Shown here in pieces: positions 9,197 through 19,359 of a stretch of 64,000 nucleotides of DNA. Position 1 is the first letter of the stretch. The number at the start of each line of letters is the position of its first letter. The notes beneath the pieces were generated by a model. It did no database searches. It saw only the letters and a list, made by a program, of their open reading frames with translations, and was not told the origin of the DNA. The position numbers and the translations under genes were made by a program. The stretch lies in contig CAZSSH010000008.1 of the NCBI GenBank assembly GCA_964609825.1, positions 62,001-126,000 on the forward strand, read 5' to 3'. The stretch comes from CAZSSH01 sp964609825 (lineage in GTDB: Bacteria; Verrucomicrobiota; Lentisphaeria; Victivallales; Victivallaceae).

Positions 9197-11142
9197 TCGA
9201 TTTTAAAGACGTCAGCAAATTTTATTCCGGAGAAGCGATTCTCGACAAAGTCACCTTTCGTGTCAACCCCGGCGACCGCGTCGGCGTCGTTGGCCCCAAC
9301 GGGGCGGGCAAAAGTACCATTTTCAGCCTGATCTCGGGCGACATCGAGCCCGACAAGGGGGAAGTATTGCTCCCCAAAAATATGCGCATCGGCCTCTTAA
9401 AGCAGCACCTCCCCGACTCGGAAGTCGCGCGAACTTTGCTTGATTTTACCGCCGACGCCATCCCCGAACTCAAAACCATGCACCAAACCTTGCATGACTT
9501 GGAGCATCAGCTCCATGTCGGAATCGAGGATGACGCGATGCTGGAGAGCTGTCTTAAGCTGCACGGCGAACTCCAATCCCGGATTGAGCATCTGGGCGCA
9601 TATCAGCTTAAGAGCGACGCAGCCGAAGCCTTGAGCAACCTCGGGTTCGGCGAGGATCGTTTTGATCAACCCTTATCGAGTTTCAGCGGCGGCTGGCGGA
9701 TGCGCGCGGCGCTCGCCCGGGTACTGATTGCCCGCCCCGATATTTTGCTTTTGGACGAGCCGTCCAACTATCTCGACATCCCGGCGGTGGAGTGGCTCTG
9801 CCGCTTTTTGAAATCGTTTCCGGGGACGTTGCTCCTGATTTCGCACGACCGCTTTTTGCTGCGCAAGCTCGCCAGCGTCACCATGGAGGTCAACTCGGGC
9901 AAAGTCACGCGCTATGCGGGCGATTACGATTATTACCGCACCGAGCGCGAAAACCGGCTGCGCGTTTTGGAGGCGGAGAAACGTAACGTCGACCGCAAAA
10001 AAGAGCATCTGGAGCGGGTCATCGACCGCTTTCGCGCCAAAAGCTCCAAGGCGGCGCAGGCCAAAAGTTGGCAAAAGGCGCTCGACAAAATCGACGATGT
10101 GGAGCTCCCTGACAACATCAATTACTCGGGTGCCATCCGCTTCCCCGAGCCGCCCCCCGGCGGCACCGAGGCGGCGAGACTGGAAAACATCACCTTTGGT
10201 TATACTCCCGGCAAAAATATTTTTGAAAACGTTTCGTTGGACATCACGGCCGGCGATAAACTCGCTTTTATCGGCTATAACGGGATGGGAAAAACCACCT
10301 TTTTGAAACTTTTGGTCGGTTCCTTGAAGCCGCAGTCGGGCCGGGTGGTGATCGGCCACCGCAGCGTGCTCGGCTACCAGTCGCAGGAGTTTGCCGATTT
10401 GCTGGTCCCCGAGCAGACCGTCTATGATACCGTGCGCGGGGCATTGCCCGCCGGAGCGAATGCGGCCAATTTGATGAATATTTTGGGCTCCTTCGGCTTC
10501 TCCGGCGAAGCGGCGGACAAGCGCTGCAAAGTCCTGTCGGGGGGCGAAAAGATCCGGCTTTTGTTTGCCCGGATTTTTGTCAATCCTCCCAACCTCCTCA
10601 TTTTGGACGAGCCGACCACCCACTTGGACATCGCCGCCCGCGAGCTCTTGCAGGAGGCCATCCGCAATTTTGCCGGAACGGTCTGCGTGGTCAGCCACGA
10701 CATCGAGTTTGTCCGCAATACCGCCACAGCCATCATTGCCATGGAGCCGCACGGCATCCGCAAGTATTTCGGCAATTACGATTATTATTTGGAAAAAGCC
10801 GCCGTATTCAACCCCGCCAAAGCCGACGAGCCCTCGGTCAACAGCGCTCTGGCCAAAGACCGCCGCCGGGCCCGCGCCCAAGCGCGCGCCGCCTTGGCCC
10901 AGGAAAAAGTCAAAGCCGAGAAACAAGTAAAGACGCTGGAGGACAAGCTCCAAACACTCGAAAAGCGTCAGACCGAGCTCATCGCCATTTTAAGCGGCGA
11001 CAGCAAAGTCGACTTTGCCGAAGTCAACAAAGAATTGAGCACCATCCAGCTCGCGATCGGAAGCACCGTCGAGGAGTGGGAAAACGCGGCATTGGCGCTG
11101 GAGGAAATTCTCAAAGAAAATGCAAAAATACATCAGGACTGA
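9193..11142 (+). CDS. ABC-F family ATPase (Uup/EttA type)
   Basis: A soluble dual-ATPase of the ABC-F class; family members act on the ribosome (translation control or rescue) and have no membrane domain. The first nucleotide-binding domain shows GPNGAGKST near residue 36, a signature SSFSGGWRMR and LLLDEPSNYLD. The second has GYNGMGKTT near 358, LSGGEKIRLL and LILDEPTTHLD. A charged inter-domain linker lies at about 245-310 and a C-terminal coiled coil at about 560-645, as in Uup/YheS-like proteins. At 649 aa the length is normal. Its ATG overlaps the stop of the AsmA-like gene by four bases. Confidence 0.92.
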   Translation: MIDFKDVSKFYSGEAILDKVTFRVNPGDRVGVVGPNGAGKSTIFSLISGDIEPDKGEVLLPKNMRIGLLKQHLPDSEVARTLLDFTADAIPELKTMHQTLHDLEHQLHVGIEDDAMLESCLKLHGELQSRIEHLGAYQLKSDAAEALSNLGFGEDRFDQPLSSFSGGWRMRAALARVLIARPDILLLDEPSNYLDIPAVEWLCRFLKSFPGTLLLISHDRFLLRKLASVTMEVNSGKVTRYAGDYDYYRTERENRLRVLEAEKRNVDRKKEHLERVIDRFRAKSSKAAQAKSWQKALDKIDDVELPDNINYSGAIRFPEPPPGGTEAARLENITFGYTPGKNIFENVSLDITAGDKLAFIGYNGMGKTTFLKLLVGSLKPQSGRVVIGHRSVLGYQSQEFADLLVPEQTVYDTVRGALPAGANAANLMNILGSFGFSGEAADKRCKVLSGGEKIRLLFARIFVNPPNLLILDEPTTHLDIAARELLQEAIRNFAGTVCVVSHDIEFVRNTATAIIAMEPHGIRKYFGNYDYYLEKAAVFNPAKADEPSVNSALAKDRRRARAQARAALAQEKVKAEKQVKTLEDKLQTLEKRQTELIAILSGDSKVDFAEVNKELSTIQLAIGSTVEEWENAALALEEILKENAKIHQD

Positions 11143-11144
11143 GA

Positions 11145-11173
11145 TTGCAAACCAAGCAGTTTTGATGTAGATT
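11145..11173 (+). promoter_or_regulatory. Promoter of debranching enzyme-ispH-hydrolase-xseA operon
   Basis: TTGCAA (11145-11150), 17 bases, TAGATT (11168-11173); one mismatch from the TATATT used at most other promoters in the window. It starts three bases after the ABC-F stop codon. Confidence 0.5.
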
Positions 11174-11219
11174 ATCGTCAGGGAAAACACAATTTACCAA
11201 GCACCCAAAGCAATGTGAT

Positions 11220-14200
11220 ATGTTTCAAACCTTAATCCCCGGCAAAAACATCTTTTTTTGCGGTGACAGCATCGCCGTCAAGCTCACCGGCACCCCGTCC
11301 TCGGGACGCGCCGTATTGCGCAGCACGTTGCACCGCGCCAAACTCAAAAATTTTCAGATCGTCCAGCACACCGAGGAGGATTTGCCGCTCAACAGTCTCG
11401 AGTGGCACGACATGGAGATGGAGCCAATTGACAACTCCGCCGACTGGCAGATTTCGGTGCCGCTCACCGAAATCGGCGTCTTTGAAATCAAGTGTTGTTT
11501 TATCGCCGACAACGGTCAAGTATTGTGGCCCGACGGCGACAATTTCCGCATCAAAGTCGAGAGCGCATCCTCGCTTGCCGCCAACACGGTCTACACCGCC
11601 TTTGTCCGCCAATTCGGCGAATACAAAACGCTCAAATTCGCTCCAAAGTTTGACAACACCATCAGCTCCATCCAAAAAGAACACTTTGAAGTCATCCCGC
11701 CCTCGGGGACGTTTCGCAATCTGATTGCCGAGCTGGATCATATTTTTGACACGCTCAACTGCCGTATCCTGCAACTTTTACCGATCCATCCGGTGCCGGT
11801 TTCGTACGGCAAAATGGGACACTACGGGAGTCCGTTTGCGGCGTTGGATTACTTTGCCGTCGATCCGGTCTTGGCCGATTTTGACGAAACGGCGACGCCA
11901 CTCGCGCAATTCGGCGAACTCATCGACGCGGTACACGCGCGGCACGGCCGGATTTTTATGGATATCCCCGTCAATCACACCGGCTGGGCCTCCAAGCTCC
12001 AGTGCGAGCACCCGGATTACTTTGTCCGCGAGCCGGACGGGCGGTTTCACAACCCCGGGGCCTGGGGTACCGTGTGGGCGGACTTGTGCAAGCTTGACTA
12101 CACCAACAAGGCCGTCCACAAACTGATGGCCAAAGTCTTTCTCTTTTGGTGCCGCCGCGGCGTCGACGGCTTTCGTTGCGATGCCGGGTACATGCTGCCC
12201 GCCGCGGCCTGGGACTACATCGTCGCCAAAGTGCGCCTGGAGTACCCAGACACGGTATTTCTCCTCGAGGGCCTCGGTGGTCCGCCGCAAGTCCAGCAGT
12301 CCTTGCTCGAGCGCTCGGGGCTGGATTGGGCGTATTCGGAAATTTTTCAAAATTACTCGCGCGACGAGCTCACCGGCTATTTGCAGTACGCTCTGGCACA
12401 AAGCCGCCGTTGCGGCGAACTCATCAATTTTGCCGAAACCCATGACAACAACCGCCTCGCCGCCACCGGTCACGCCTATGCCCGTCTGCGCTTTATGATC
12501 AGCGCCTTGCTGTCCGACAACGGAGCCTTCGGTTTTGTCAACGGCGCCGAATTCTTTGCCGAGGAAAAAATCGACGTCCACGGCTGCGGCGGCCTCAACT
12601 GGGGAAATCCCGACAATCTCATCGGGCTCACCGGGCGTTTAAATGCGCTCTTGTCCGGGCACGACGCCTTTGCGGCAGGGGTCAAAATCCACTTTATCCA
12701 GTACGGCCCCGGCAATGTTCTGGCGGTCCTGCGCGAAAACCCGGACACTGCCGGTAAAGTCCTGATTTTGCTCAATCTCAACTGCGACTCAGCGGAGTTT
12801 GTCCGCTTTTACGCGTCCGGCCTCCCCGACGGCGGCCGGGATCTTTTGACCGACCGCGACATCCGTTTTTTGCGCGCCGACGACGGCAATTATTATTGTG
12901 AACTGCTGCCCGGCCAAGGGCTCTGCCTTGACTTTTGCGGTACGTTGTTTATCCAACCCCCGCCGGGCGAACCGGCAAAAACCAGACGGCAGCGGGCGAT
13001 GGCGATGGCCAAGACGGTCGGCGAATTTTTTGAAGAGTACCAAATTGACCCGGATGCAATGCTCGCCGACCCGGCCGAATTCTGCCGCAAGCTCGCCGGA
13101 CGCAAGGTGCCGCCGGTGGTCGTCTATGACGAAGCTTGCGACAGCCGCCGGGTGGTGATGATCCCGCCCCAAAGCGTGCTTTTGGTGCAAGCGGCCGACA
13201 ATTTTGTCGCCGAAATCCGCGACAATAACGGCAAAAATCTGCTGCGCGTGGCCAGTCTCCCGTATCCGGGCGGCCATTTCGTGCTGGCGGCGCCGCCGCA
13301 GAGCACGGGCGAAATTGAGCTCGAGCTCTGCTGCTTTGACGCCGACCGCAACCCCCGCCGCAGCAACGGCAGACTTTTGCTCCTTGACGACCTCGATCAC
13401 AGCATTGCCTTGGAGTTTAACGCCAAAGAGGTGAGGTGCAAAGATATTTACGCTTTTGCCAGCAATAACTTAAGCTCGATGAGCTGTTTCCCGGCCGACT
13501 GGAGTGTCATCAAGAGCAAATACGATGCCGTTTTGGCGGTCAACTCGGATGTTTCTTATCCGAGCGACCGCTATGTGATGTTTTCGCGCTTGCGCGGTTG
13601 GGTCAACTTTGCCGGCTACTCGCAGATGATCACCGGCGACCACATTGAGAGCTTTGCCCAGTCCGACAATCAAACGCGCTGGCGTTTTAAAATCCCCGCC
13701 GGGCGCGGCTGCTTCGTCCGGCTTGAAATCACCTTTTTTGCCGCCACAGTCGGCAACAGCGTGCGCTTTGAAATCAAACGACTCGGCGGCCACGGCCGCG
13801 AAAATCTGCTGGGAGCCGCCGACCAGATCAAAGTTATTTTGCGCCCCGACATCGACGACCGGGTCAATCATCATGTGACCAAGGCCTATGAGGGAGTGGA
13901 GCGCCATTACCCCGACAGCACCTTTTGTTTTCACTCCGGCTTTAAATTCGCCCCCGGGCCGCGCGAATTAAATATGGAGATCGCTCCGGGTGCGTTTCAC
14001 CATCAAAACGAGTGGCAGTACATGGTCGATCTGCCCAACGAGCGCCACTACGGTTTGGAGGACAAGACCGATTTATTCAGCCCCGGCTACTTTGAGTGCT
14101 TTTTGTGCGAAAACGACTGCTCGACGCTCACCGCCAGCGCCGTCTTTGGGGGCATGTACGACATCAGCTGGCCCGAGCGCCGCAACTTTATCCCCCGCGC

Positions 14201-15404
14201 CGATCTGGGGCAAATCAGTCACGCCATCCTCGGCAAATTCATCGTCAAACGCGACAAATACCATACCGTGATCGCCGGTTACCCGTGGTTTCTCGACTGG
14301 GGGCGCGACACCTTAATCTTTTTGCGCGGCGCCATCAGCGCCAATCTGGTCAATAAATCAGTGGAGATCATCCGCCAGTTTGCGGTGTTTGAGCGCGAGG
14401 GGACCATCCCCAATATGATCCGCGGCAACGACGACCGCAACCGCGACACCAGCGACGCACCCTTGTATCTCATCATCGCCGCCCGCGATCTTGCCGCCGA
14501 AACCAAAAACGACGAGATTCTCAAGCTCGACTGCCACGGCCGGACGCTGCTGGAAGTACTCACCTCAATTGTCGAAAATTACCGCAAAGGGACTCCCAAC
14601 CACATCAAAATGGATGAGGCCAGCAAACTCATTTACAGCCCCTCGCATTTTACCTGGATGGACACCAATCACCCGGCCGGGACCCCGCGTCAGGGCTACC
14701 CGATTGAAATCCAGTCCTTATGGTATGCTTCGCTCATCTTTTTGTCCAAGTATCACCCCGAGTACCAGGCCTTGGCCCAAGCGGTCAAAACCAGTATCAA
14801 CCGTTATTTTTACGACCCGGCCAAACACGCTTTTGCCGACTGTCTCCACGGCAACGTCCCGGCGGCCCAAGCCGTCACCGACGATCACAACCGCTGCAAT
14901 CAATTGCTGGCAATCACCATGGGGGCAGTGACCGACATGGACAAACAACTCGCCATTTTGGATCGCTGCAGCCGGTTGCTCGTCCCCGGCGCCATCCGGA
15001 CACTGGCCGACGCCAAAGTCACTTATCCGTTGGCGGTGCATCATCACGGGCGTTTGCTCAACGACCCTGAGCACCCCTACCGCGGGATTTACGCCGGGAG
15101 CGAAGACGATGCACGCAAAGTAGCGTATCACAACGGCACCGCGTGGTGCTGGCCGTTTCCGGCCTACTGCGAAGCCTTGCTCCTGGTTGGCGGCGAAACG
15201 GAACACCGCCGGGCGGCAAGTTTGCTTTTGTCGGCGCGCGGCTACTTTGAGTCCGGCATTGCCGGCGAGCTCCCCGAAATCGCCGACGGCGACCGTCCCC
15301 ACCATTACGGCGGCTGCGCGGCGCAGGCGTGGAGCGTCTCGGAGTTTTTCCGCGTCTACCGTTTGCTTTATCCTCATAAACACCAAGATCATTTGCAGTC
15401 ATGA
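11220..15404 (+). CDS. Bifunctional glycogen debranching enzyme (GH13-like plus GH133-like)
   Basis: A 1394-aa protein predicted to remove branch points of glycogen. An N-terminal beta-domain leads into a GH13-type barrel with its conserved blocks: MDIPVNHTGW, GFRCDAGYM (nucleophile Asp near 320), FLLEGLGG (acid Glu near 350) and FAETHDNNR (Asp near 408). The C-terminal third is amylo-alpha-1,6-glucosidase-like: PWFLDWGRDTLIFLRG near 1025, then IPNMIRGNDDRNRDTSDAP and the MDTNHPAGTPRQGYPIEI block. The order transferase-like then glucosidase is that of the eukaryotic AGL/Gdb1 enzyme, whereas most bacteria use single-domain GlgX or TreX. No signal peptide, so cytoplasmic. No good ribosome site precedes the ATG. 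It overlaps ispH by ATGA. Confidence 0.85.
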   Translation: MFQTLIPGKNIFFCGDSIAVKLTGTPSSGRAVLRSTLHRAKLKNFQIVQHTEEDLPLNSLEWHDMEMEPIDNSADWQISVPLTEIGVFEIKCCFIADNGQVLWPDGDNFRIKVESASSLAANTVYTAFVRQFGEYKTLKFAPKFDNTISSIQKEHFEVIPPSGTFRNLIAELDHIFDTLNCRILQLLPIHPVPVSYGKMGHYGSPFAALDYFAVDPVLADFDETATPLAQFGELIDAVHARHGRIFMDIPVNHTGWASKLQCEHPDYFVREPDGRFHNPGAWGTVWADLCKLDYTNKAVHKLMAKVFLFWCRRGVDGFRCDAGYMLPAAAWDYIVAKVRLEYPDTVFLLEGLGGPPQVQQSLLERSGLDWAYSEIFQNYSRDELTGYLQYALAQSRRCGELINFAETHDNNRLAATGHAYARLRFMISALLSDNGAFGFVNGAEFFAEEKIDVHGCGGLNWGNPDNLIGLTGRLNALLSGHDAFAAGVKIHFIQYGPGNVLAVLRENPDTAGKVLILLNLNCDSAEFVRFYASGLPDGGRDLLTDRDIRFLRADDGNYYCELLPGQGLCLDFCGTLFIQPPPGEPAKTRRQRAMAMAKTVGEFFEEYQIDPDAMLADPAEFCRKLAGRKVPPVVVYDEACDSRRVVMIPPQSVLLVQAADNFVAEIRDNNGKNLLRVASLPYPGGHFVLAAPPQSTGEIELELCCFDADRNPRRSNGRLLLLDDLDHSIALEFNAKEVRCKDIYAFASNNLSSMSCFPADWSVIKSKYDAVLAVNSDVSYPSDRYVMFSRLRGWVNFAGYSQMITGDHIESFAQSDNQTRWRFKIPAGRGCFVRLEITFFAATVGNSVRFEIKRLGGHGRENLLGAADQIKVILRPDIDDRVNHHVTKAYEGVERHYPDSTFCFHSGFKFAPGPRELNMEIAPGAFHHQNEWQYMVDLPNERHYGLEDKTDLFSPGYFECFLCENDCSTLTASAVFGGMYDISWPERRNFIPRADLGQISHAILGKFIVKRDKYHTVIAGYPWFLDWGRDTLIFLRGAISANLVNKSVEIIRQFAVFEREGTIPNMIRGNDDRNRDTSDAPLYLIIAARDLAAETKNDEILKLDCHGRTLLEVLTSIVENYRKGTPNHIKMDEASKLIYSPSHFTWMDTNHPAGTPRQGYPIEIQSLWYASLIFLSKYHPEYQALAQAVKTSINRYFYDPAKHAFADCLHGNVPAAQAVTDDHNRCNQLLAITMGAVTDMDKQLAILDRCSRLLVPGAIRTLADAKVTYPLAVHHHGRLLNDPEHPYRGIYAGSEDDARKVAYHNGTAWCWPFPAYCEALLLVGGETEHRRAASLLLSARGYFESGIAGELPEIADGDRPHHYGGCAAQAWSVSEFFRVYRLLYPHKHQDHLQS

Positions 15405-16255
15405 CACGCCAAATTTTCATTGCCGAGCCCAACGGGATGTGCGGCGGAGTGCGACGGGCGCTGGAGTTGGTCGAGCAGGTTTTGGCCGGCAATCCCGGCC
15501 GGGTTTACGTCTTGCATGAAATTGTCCACAATGATCACATCGTCAGCCGTCTGGCCGCGCGCGGGGTCAAGTTTGTCGATGATTTATCGCAAATTCCCGA
15601 CCATAGCACGGTCATTTGGAGCGCCCACGGCGTCGGCGCGGCGGTCGAAAATACCGCCCGGCAAAAACAACTCAACATTTATGACGCAACGTGTCCTTTG
15701 GTCAAAAAGCTCCACCACACGGTGCAAAACTGTCACGGCAATCTGATTATCTACGGCCACGCCAATCACCCCGAGGTGATCGGCATTTTGGGCCAATCAT
15801 CGGCCAAACACAATTTTGTTGTCCAAAGTTTGGCCGAGGCCCGCAACTTTGCCGGTACCGGCAACGATTTGCCGGTTACCGCCGTCAGCCAAACCACGGT
15901 CAACGCCGAGGAGGCCGAGCAAATCTTTGCCGAGCTGAGGCAAAAATTACCCGGCCTGCAAATCATCCCCGGGGTTTGCTATGCCACCGGCGAGCGCCAG
16001 CTGGCGGTGCGCGAACTGTGCAAAAAAGTCGATATTTTTCTCATTCTGGGCTCGCCCCGCAGCTCCAACTCCAACCGACTGCGGGAAATCGCCGAGGAGT
16101 GCGGCGTCAAAGCTTTTTTAATCAACCATTTGGACGAGCTTCCCCTGCCCGAGCTCCGTCAGGCTCGCCGGATCGGCCTCAGCGCCGGGGCGAGCGCGCC
16201 GGATGAGTTGTTGCACACGACCTGTCAATTCTTACAAAAGGAATTTATTTTATGA
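15401..16255 (+). CDS. ispH: 4-hydroxy-3-methylbut-2-enyl diphosphate reductase
   Basis: Last enzyme of the MEP isoprenoid pathway; reduces HMBPP to IPP and DMAPP with an iron-sulfur cluster. The three cluster cysteines are in MCGGVRRA (C14), ATCPLVKK (C98) and GVCYATGERQ (C193). The family blocks LHEIVHN, WSAHGVG, YGHANHPEV, SQTT and SPRSSNSNRL are all present in order. At 284 aa the length is normal. It is joined by four-base overlaps to the debranching gene upstream and the GH106-like gene downstream, an unusual setting for an isoprenoid gene. Confidence 0.95.
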   Translation: MTRQIFIAEPNGMCGGVRRALELVEQVLAGNPGRVYVLHEIVHNDHIVSRLAARGVKFVDDLSQIPDHSTVIWSAHGVGAAVENTARQKQLNIYDATCPLVKKLHHTVQNCHGNLIIYGHANHPEVIGILGQSSAKHNFVVQSLAEARNFAGTGNDLPVTAVSQTTVNAEEAEQIFAELRQKLPGLQIIPGVCYATGERQLAVRELCKKVDIFLILGSPRSSNSNRLREIAEECGVKAFLINHLDELPLPELRQARRIGLSAGASAPDELLHTTCQFLQKEFIL

Positions 16256-19200
16256 GCAAGACCGTTGATTCGTTCCGTTCGCCCGGCGTTGACTTTCGCG
16301 GCGCTCCGTTTTGGAGCTGGAATGCCAAGCTTGAGCCCGATGAGTTGCGGCGCCAGATCCGCTTGATGAAAGAAATGGGGCTCGGCGGCTTTTTTATGCA
16401 CGCGCGGGTCGGCCTCGACACCGATTACCTCGGCAAAGACTGGTTTGACTGTGTCAAAGCCTGTATCGACGAGGCAAAAAAAGAGGGGATGAATGCATGG
16501 CTCTACGACGAGGACCGCTGGCCCTCGGGCGCAGCGGGGGGCAAAGTCACCAAAGACGAAAAATACCGGATGCGCTATCTGGAGCTTGAGCTCACGACCG
16601 ATGTCGCGGTCAAGGACTCTTATTTGGCCGTCTATCTCCTCAAATTTGACAACGATGAATTGATCCATTATTACCGGCTCGACCATTTGCCGCAATCCAT
16701 TACCCCGCACGAAAAACTGGCGGTAATGCGCGTCAAGCTGATGGAAACGAGCCCGTGGTTTAACAATTATGCCTACTTGGATACGATGAACGGCGAAGCG
16801 GTCAAGGCCTTTATCGATGTCACTTACGAAAGCTACCGCCGCGAAGTCGGCAACGAGTTCGGCAAGACCGTCCCCGGCATTTTTACCGACGAGCCCTCGT
16901 ACCAGATGATGAATTGGCCCAAGGAACGCTGCTTGTGGACCGATGCTTTGCCGGAGCATTTTAAGCATCTTCATAATTACGACTTGCTGGACTTGCTGCC
17001 GCTCCTTTATTTTGAGAGCAAGCACTATGATTTTATGAGTGTGCGCTATGATTTCGTCAAAACCGCGACCGATTTGTTTGTCAACGCCTTTGCCCGGCAG
17101 ATCGGCAATTGGTGCGAAAAGAATCACTTGCAGTTTACCGGCCACATGCTTTACGAGGATCACTTGCAGGCCCAGACCAAATTCATCGGCTCGGCCATGC
17201 GCAGTTATGAGTTTATGCAGGCCCCCGGCATGGATATTTTGACCGAAAACTGCTACATTTTTGACGTCTGCAAGCAGCTCTCCAGCGTCGCCCGGCAATT
17301 TGGCCGCAAATGGCGCTTGACCGAGACTTACGGCTGCACCGGCTGGGATTTCCCGCTCCTTGGGCACAAGGCGCTCGGCGACTGGCAGGCGGCGCTGGGG
17401 GTCAACCTCCGGTGTCAGCACCTTGCCTGGTACTCAATGGAGGGGCAGGCCAAGCGCGACTACCCGGCAAGCATCTTTTATCAGTCACCGTGGTACAAGG
17501 ATTACAAGTATGTCGAGGACTACTTTGCCCGGCTGGGCGCGGTATTGACAAGCGGCCAGGAGGTGCGCGACATTGCCGTCATCCACCCGGTGGAGTCGAT
17601 GTGGTGTTTGTTTGAGCCCGGCGAAATGGATACACCCAAGGTCGAAAAGTACAACTGCGAAATCATCTTTTTGCGCAATCATTTACTCACCGGCAAGCTC
17701 GACTTTGACTACGCCGACGAGGATATTTTGGGCCGCTACGGCAAAATTCTTGATGACGAGGACGATTCGCAAACCAAGCTGCAAATCAATCTGGCCCACT
17801 ACCGCACGGTGGTGATCCCGTCCTTAATCACCATCCGCGGCAACACGCTCAAGTTGCTGGCCGATTTTCACAAATCGGGCGGCCGGGTGATTGCCGTCGG
17901 CGATGCTCCGGCGCGACGCGACGGGCGCCTTTCGACAATCCCCTCGGAAGTTTACGCCAATTTTGAGTGGGCAGCCGATCCGGCGGAGCTGGTGAAACTC
18001 CTTAAAAACGACGCGCGTGTCCAAGTGTGGGATGCCAACGGTCAAACCATTGCGCCCGTATTATGCAATCTTACGCAAAACGACGAGTCGCAATTTCTCT
18101 TTTGCTGCAATTTGTCGGATGACCTGGCAATGGATGCGTCTTATGCGCAAAAGGATGTCCAGCATACCCCCAATTTCACCATTGAGCGCACCCGGGCCTT
18201 TGACACGGCGACGGTCAGGCTCAAAAGCGCGCGACCGGGCAAAATTTACGAGCTCGATCTTGCAACCGGCAAAATCTACAAAGTGCCGTTTCGCAAAACT
18301 TCGGGCTGCTATGAGTGGGAAACCAATTTTGCGGCCCTCGGCTCAAGACTGTTTATCCTCGAGGACAGCGTGATCCCGGAAGCGGAAGCCCGGATTGCCT
18401 TGCGCCCGGTCGAACAATATAAGCTCGACACCGATTACGGCTGCGAGCTTGACGAGGACAACGTGGTCGTACTGGACGAGGCCCGCTACCGGATCGGCGG
18501 CGGCAAATTCTCCAAAATGCTCTTTGTCGACCGGATCGACGATCTGGTGCGCGAACATTTAAAAGAACCGCCGCGCGGCGGCAGCATGGTGCAGCCTTAT
18601 TTGCGGCCCAAGGATCAACAGTTCCCCTGTTGCCCGCTCGAGCTTGAGCTCGATTTCGCCATCGAAGTCATGCCCGGTGACGACCTATTTTTTGCGCTTG
18701 AGCGCCCCGAGTATTATCGCCAAATTACCGTCAACGGCCATACACTTGATTTGAAACCCGAGGGCTACTGGGTCGATTTGTCGCTCCAAAAGCTGCGCGT
18801 CAAACGCGAGTGGCTGCAAAACGGCAACAATATTATCACCCTCTTTTGCGACTATACCGCCGCCATGACCGGCTTGGAGTCGATGTTTTTGCTCGGCAAA
18901 TTCGGCGTCAGATGTGAGGGCAACCACTCCGTGCTGACCGCCCTGCCGCGGACACTTAAGGTTGGCGACTGGGGAAATCAGGGCTTGCCCAATTATTCCG
19001 GCAATGTCACCTACATTTTTCCGGTGTCATTGCTCCCCGCCGCCGGCCAGTCGGTCAAACTTAAAATCAACGATTGGCGCGGCGCCGCGGTCAAAGTCCA
19101 GGTCAACGACGCTCCGGCGCAATTGCTCGCCTGGGCTCCGTTTGAAGCCGAGCTGGCGGACCGATTGACCGGCCGCGACACCGTCAAAATCACCGTCCTC

Positions 19201-19359
19201 GGGCACCGCAAAAATTCGCACGGCCCCTTCCGCCTCAAAAATATGCGCCCCGAGTGGACCGGCCCCGAGCAATTTAAAATGCTTGAGGTGGAGACAAGGC
19301 AACTGACCGTCTGCGGCTTGCTGGAGCAGCCGGAAGTCATCATTTCGGAAACCGTATGA
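16252..19359 (+). CDS. GH106-like glycoside hydrolase (alpha-L-rhamnosidase type)
   Basis: A 1035-aa protein resembling the GH106 / rhamnosidase-like hydrolases abundant in gut PVC bacteria and Bacteroidetes. The N-terminal barrel opens with APFWSWNAKLEPDELRRQI, GLGGFFMHARVGLDT and WLYDEDRWPSG, typical of the group. A further conserved block is FTDEPSYQM near residue 207, where an acidic catalytic residue is plausible. The C-terminal ~350 residues are beta-rich and resemble sugar-binding jelly-roll modules. No signal peptide is present, so it probably acts on imported oligosaccharides. The substrate cannot be fixed from sequence. It overlaps ispH and xseA by ATGA at both ends. Confidence 0.75.
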   Translation: MSKTVDSFRSPGVDFRGAPFWSWNAKLEPDELRRQIRLMKEMGLGGFFMHARVGLDTDYLGKDWFDCVKACIDEAKKEGMNAWLYDEDRWPSGAAGGKVTKDEKYRMRYLELELTTDVAVKDSYLAVYLLKFDNDELIHYYRLDHLPQSITPHEKLAVMRVKLMETSPWFNNYAYLDTMNGEAVKAFIDVTYESYRREVGNEFGKTVPGIFTDEPSYQMMNWPKERCLWTDALPEHFKHLHNYDLLDLLPLLYFESKHYDFMSVRYDFVKTATDLFVNAFARQIGNWCEKNHLQFTGHMLYEDHLQAQTKFIGSAMRSYEFMQAPGMDILTENCYIFDVCKQLSSVARQFGRKWRLTETYGCTGWDFPLLGHKALGDWQAALGVNLRCQHLAWYSMEGQAKRDYPASIFYQSPWYKDYKYVEDYFARLGAVLTSGQEVRDIAVIHPVESMWCLFEPGEMDTPKVEKYNCEIIFLRNHLLTGKLDFDYADEDILGRYGKILDDEDDSQTKLQINLAHYRTVVIPSLITIRGNTLKLLADFHKSGGRVIAVGDAPARRDGRLSTIPSEVYANFEWAADPAELVKLLKNDARVQVWDANGQTIAPVLCNLTQNDESQFLFCCNLSDDLAMDASYAQKDVQHTPNFTIERTRAFDTATVRLKSARPGKIYELDLATGKIYKVPFRKTSGCYEWETNFAALGSRLFILEDSVIPEAEARIALRPVEQYKLDTDYGCELDEDNVVVLDEARYRIGGGKFSKMLFVDRIDDLVREHLKEPPRGGSMVQPYLRPKDQQFPCCPLELELDFAIEVMPGDDLFFALERPEYYRQITVNGHTLDLKPEGYWVDLSLQKLRVKREWLQNGNNIITLFCDYTAAMTGLESMFLLGKFGVRCEGNHSVLTALPRTLKVGDWGNQGLPNYSGNVTYIFPVSLLPAAGQSVKLKINDWRGAAVKVQVNDAPAQLLAWAPFEAELADRLTGRDTVKITVLGHRKNSHGPFRLKNMRPEWTGPEQFKMLEVETRQLTVCGLLEQPEVIISETV

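Noticed and set aside
9673..10953. 426-codon open frame antisense to the ABC-F gene
   Set aside because: Covers a clear ABC-F ATPase in the other strand; composition and lack of start signals mark it as a shadow.
16225..17421. 398-codon open frame antisense to the GH106-like gene
   Set aside because: The plus-strand frame carries recognisable hydrolase blocks and operon overlaps; the antisense frame has none.
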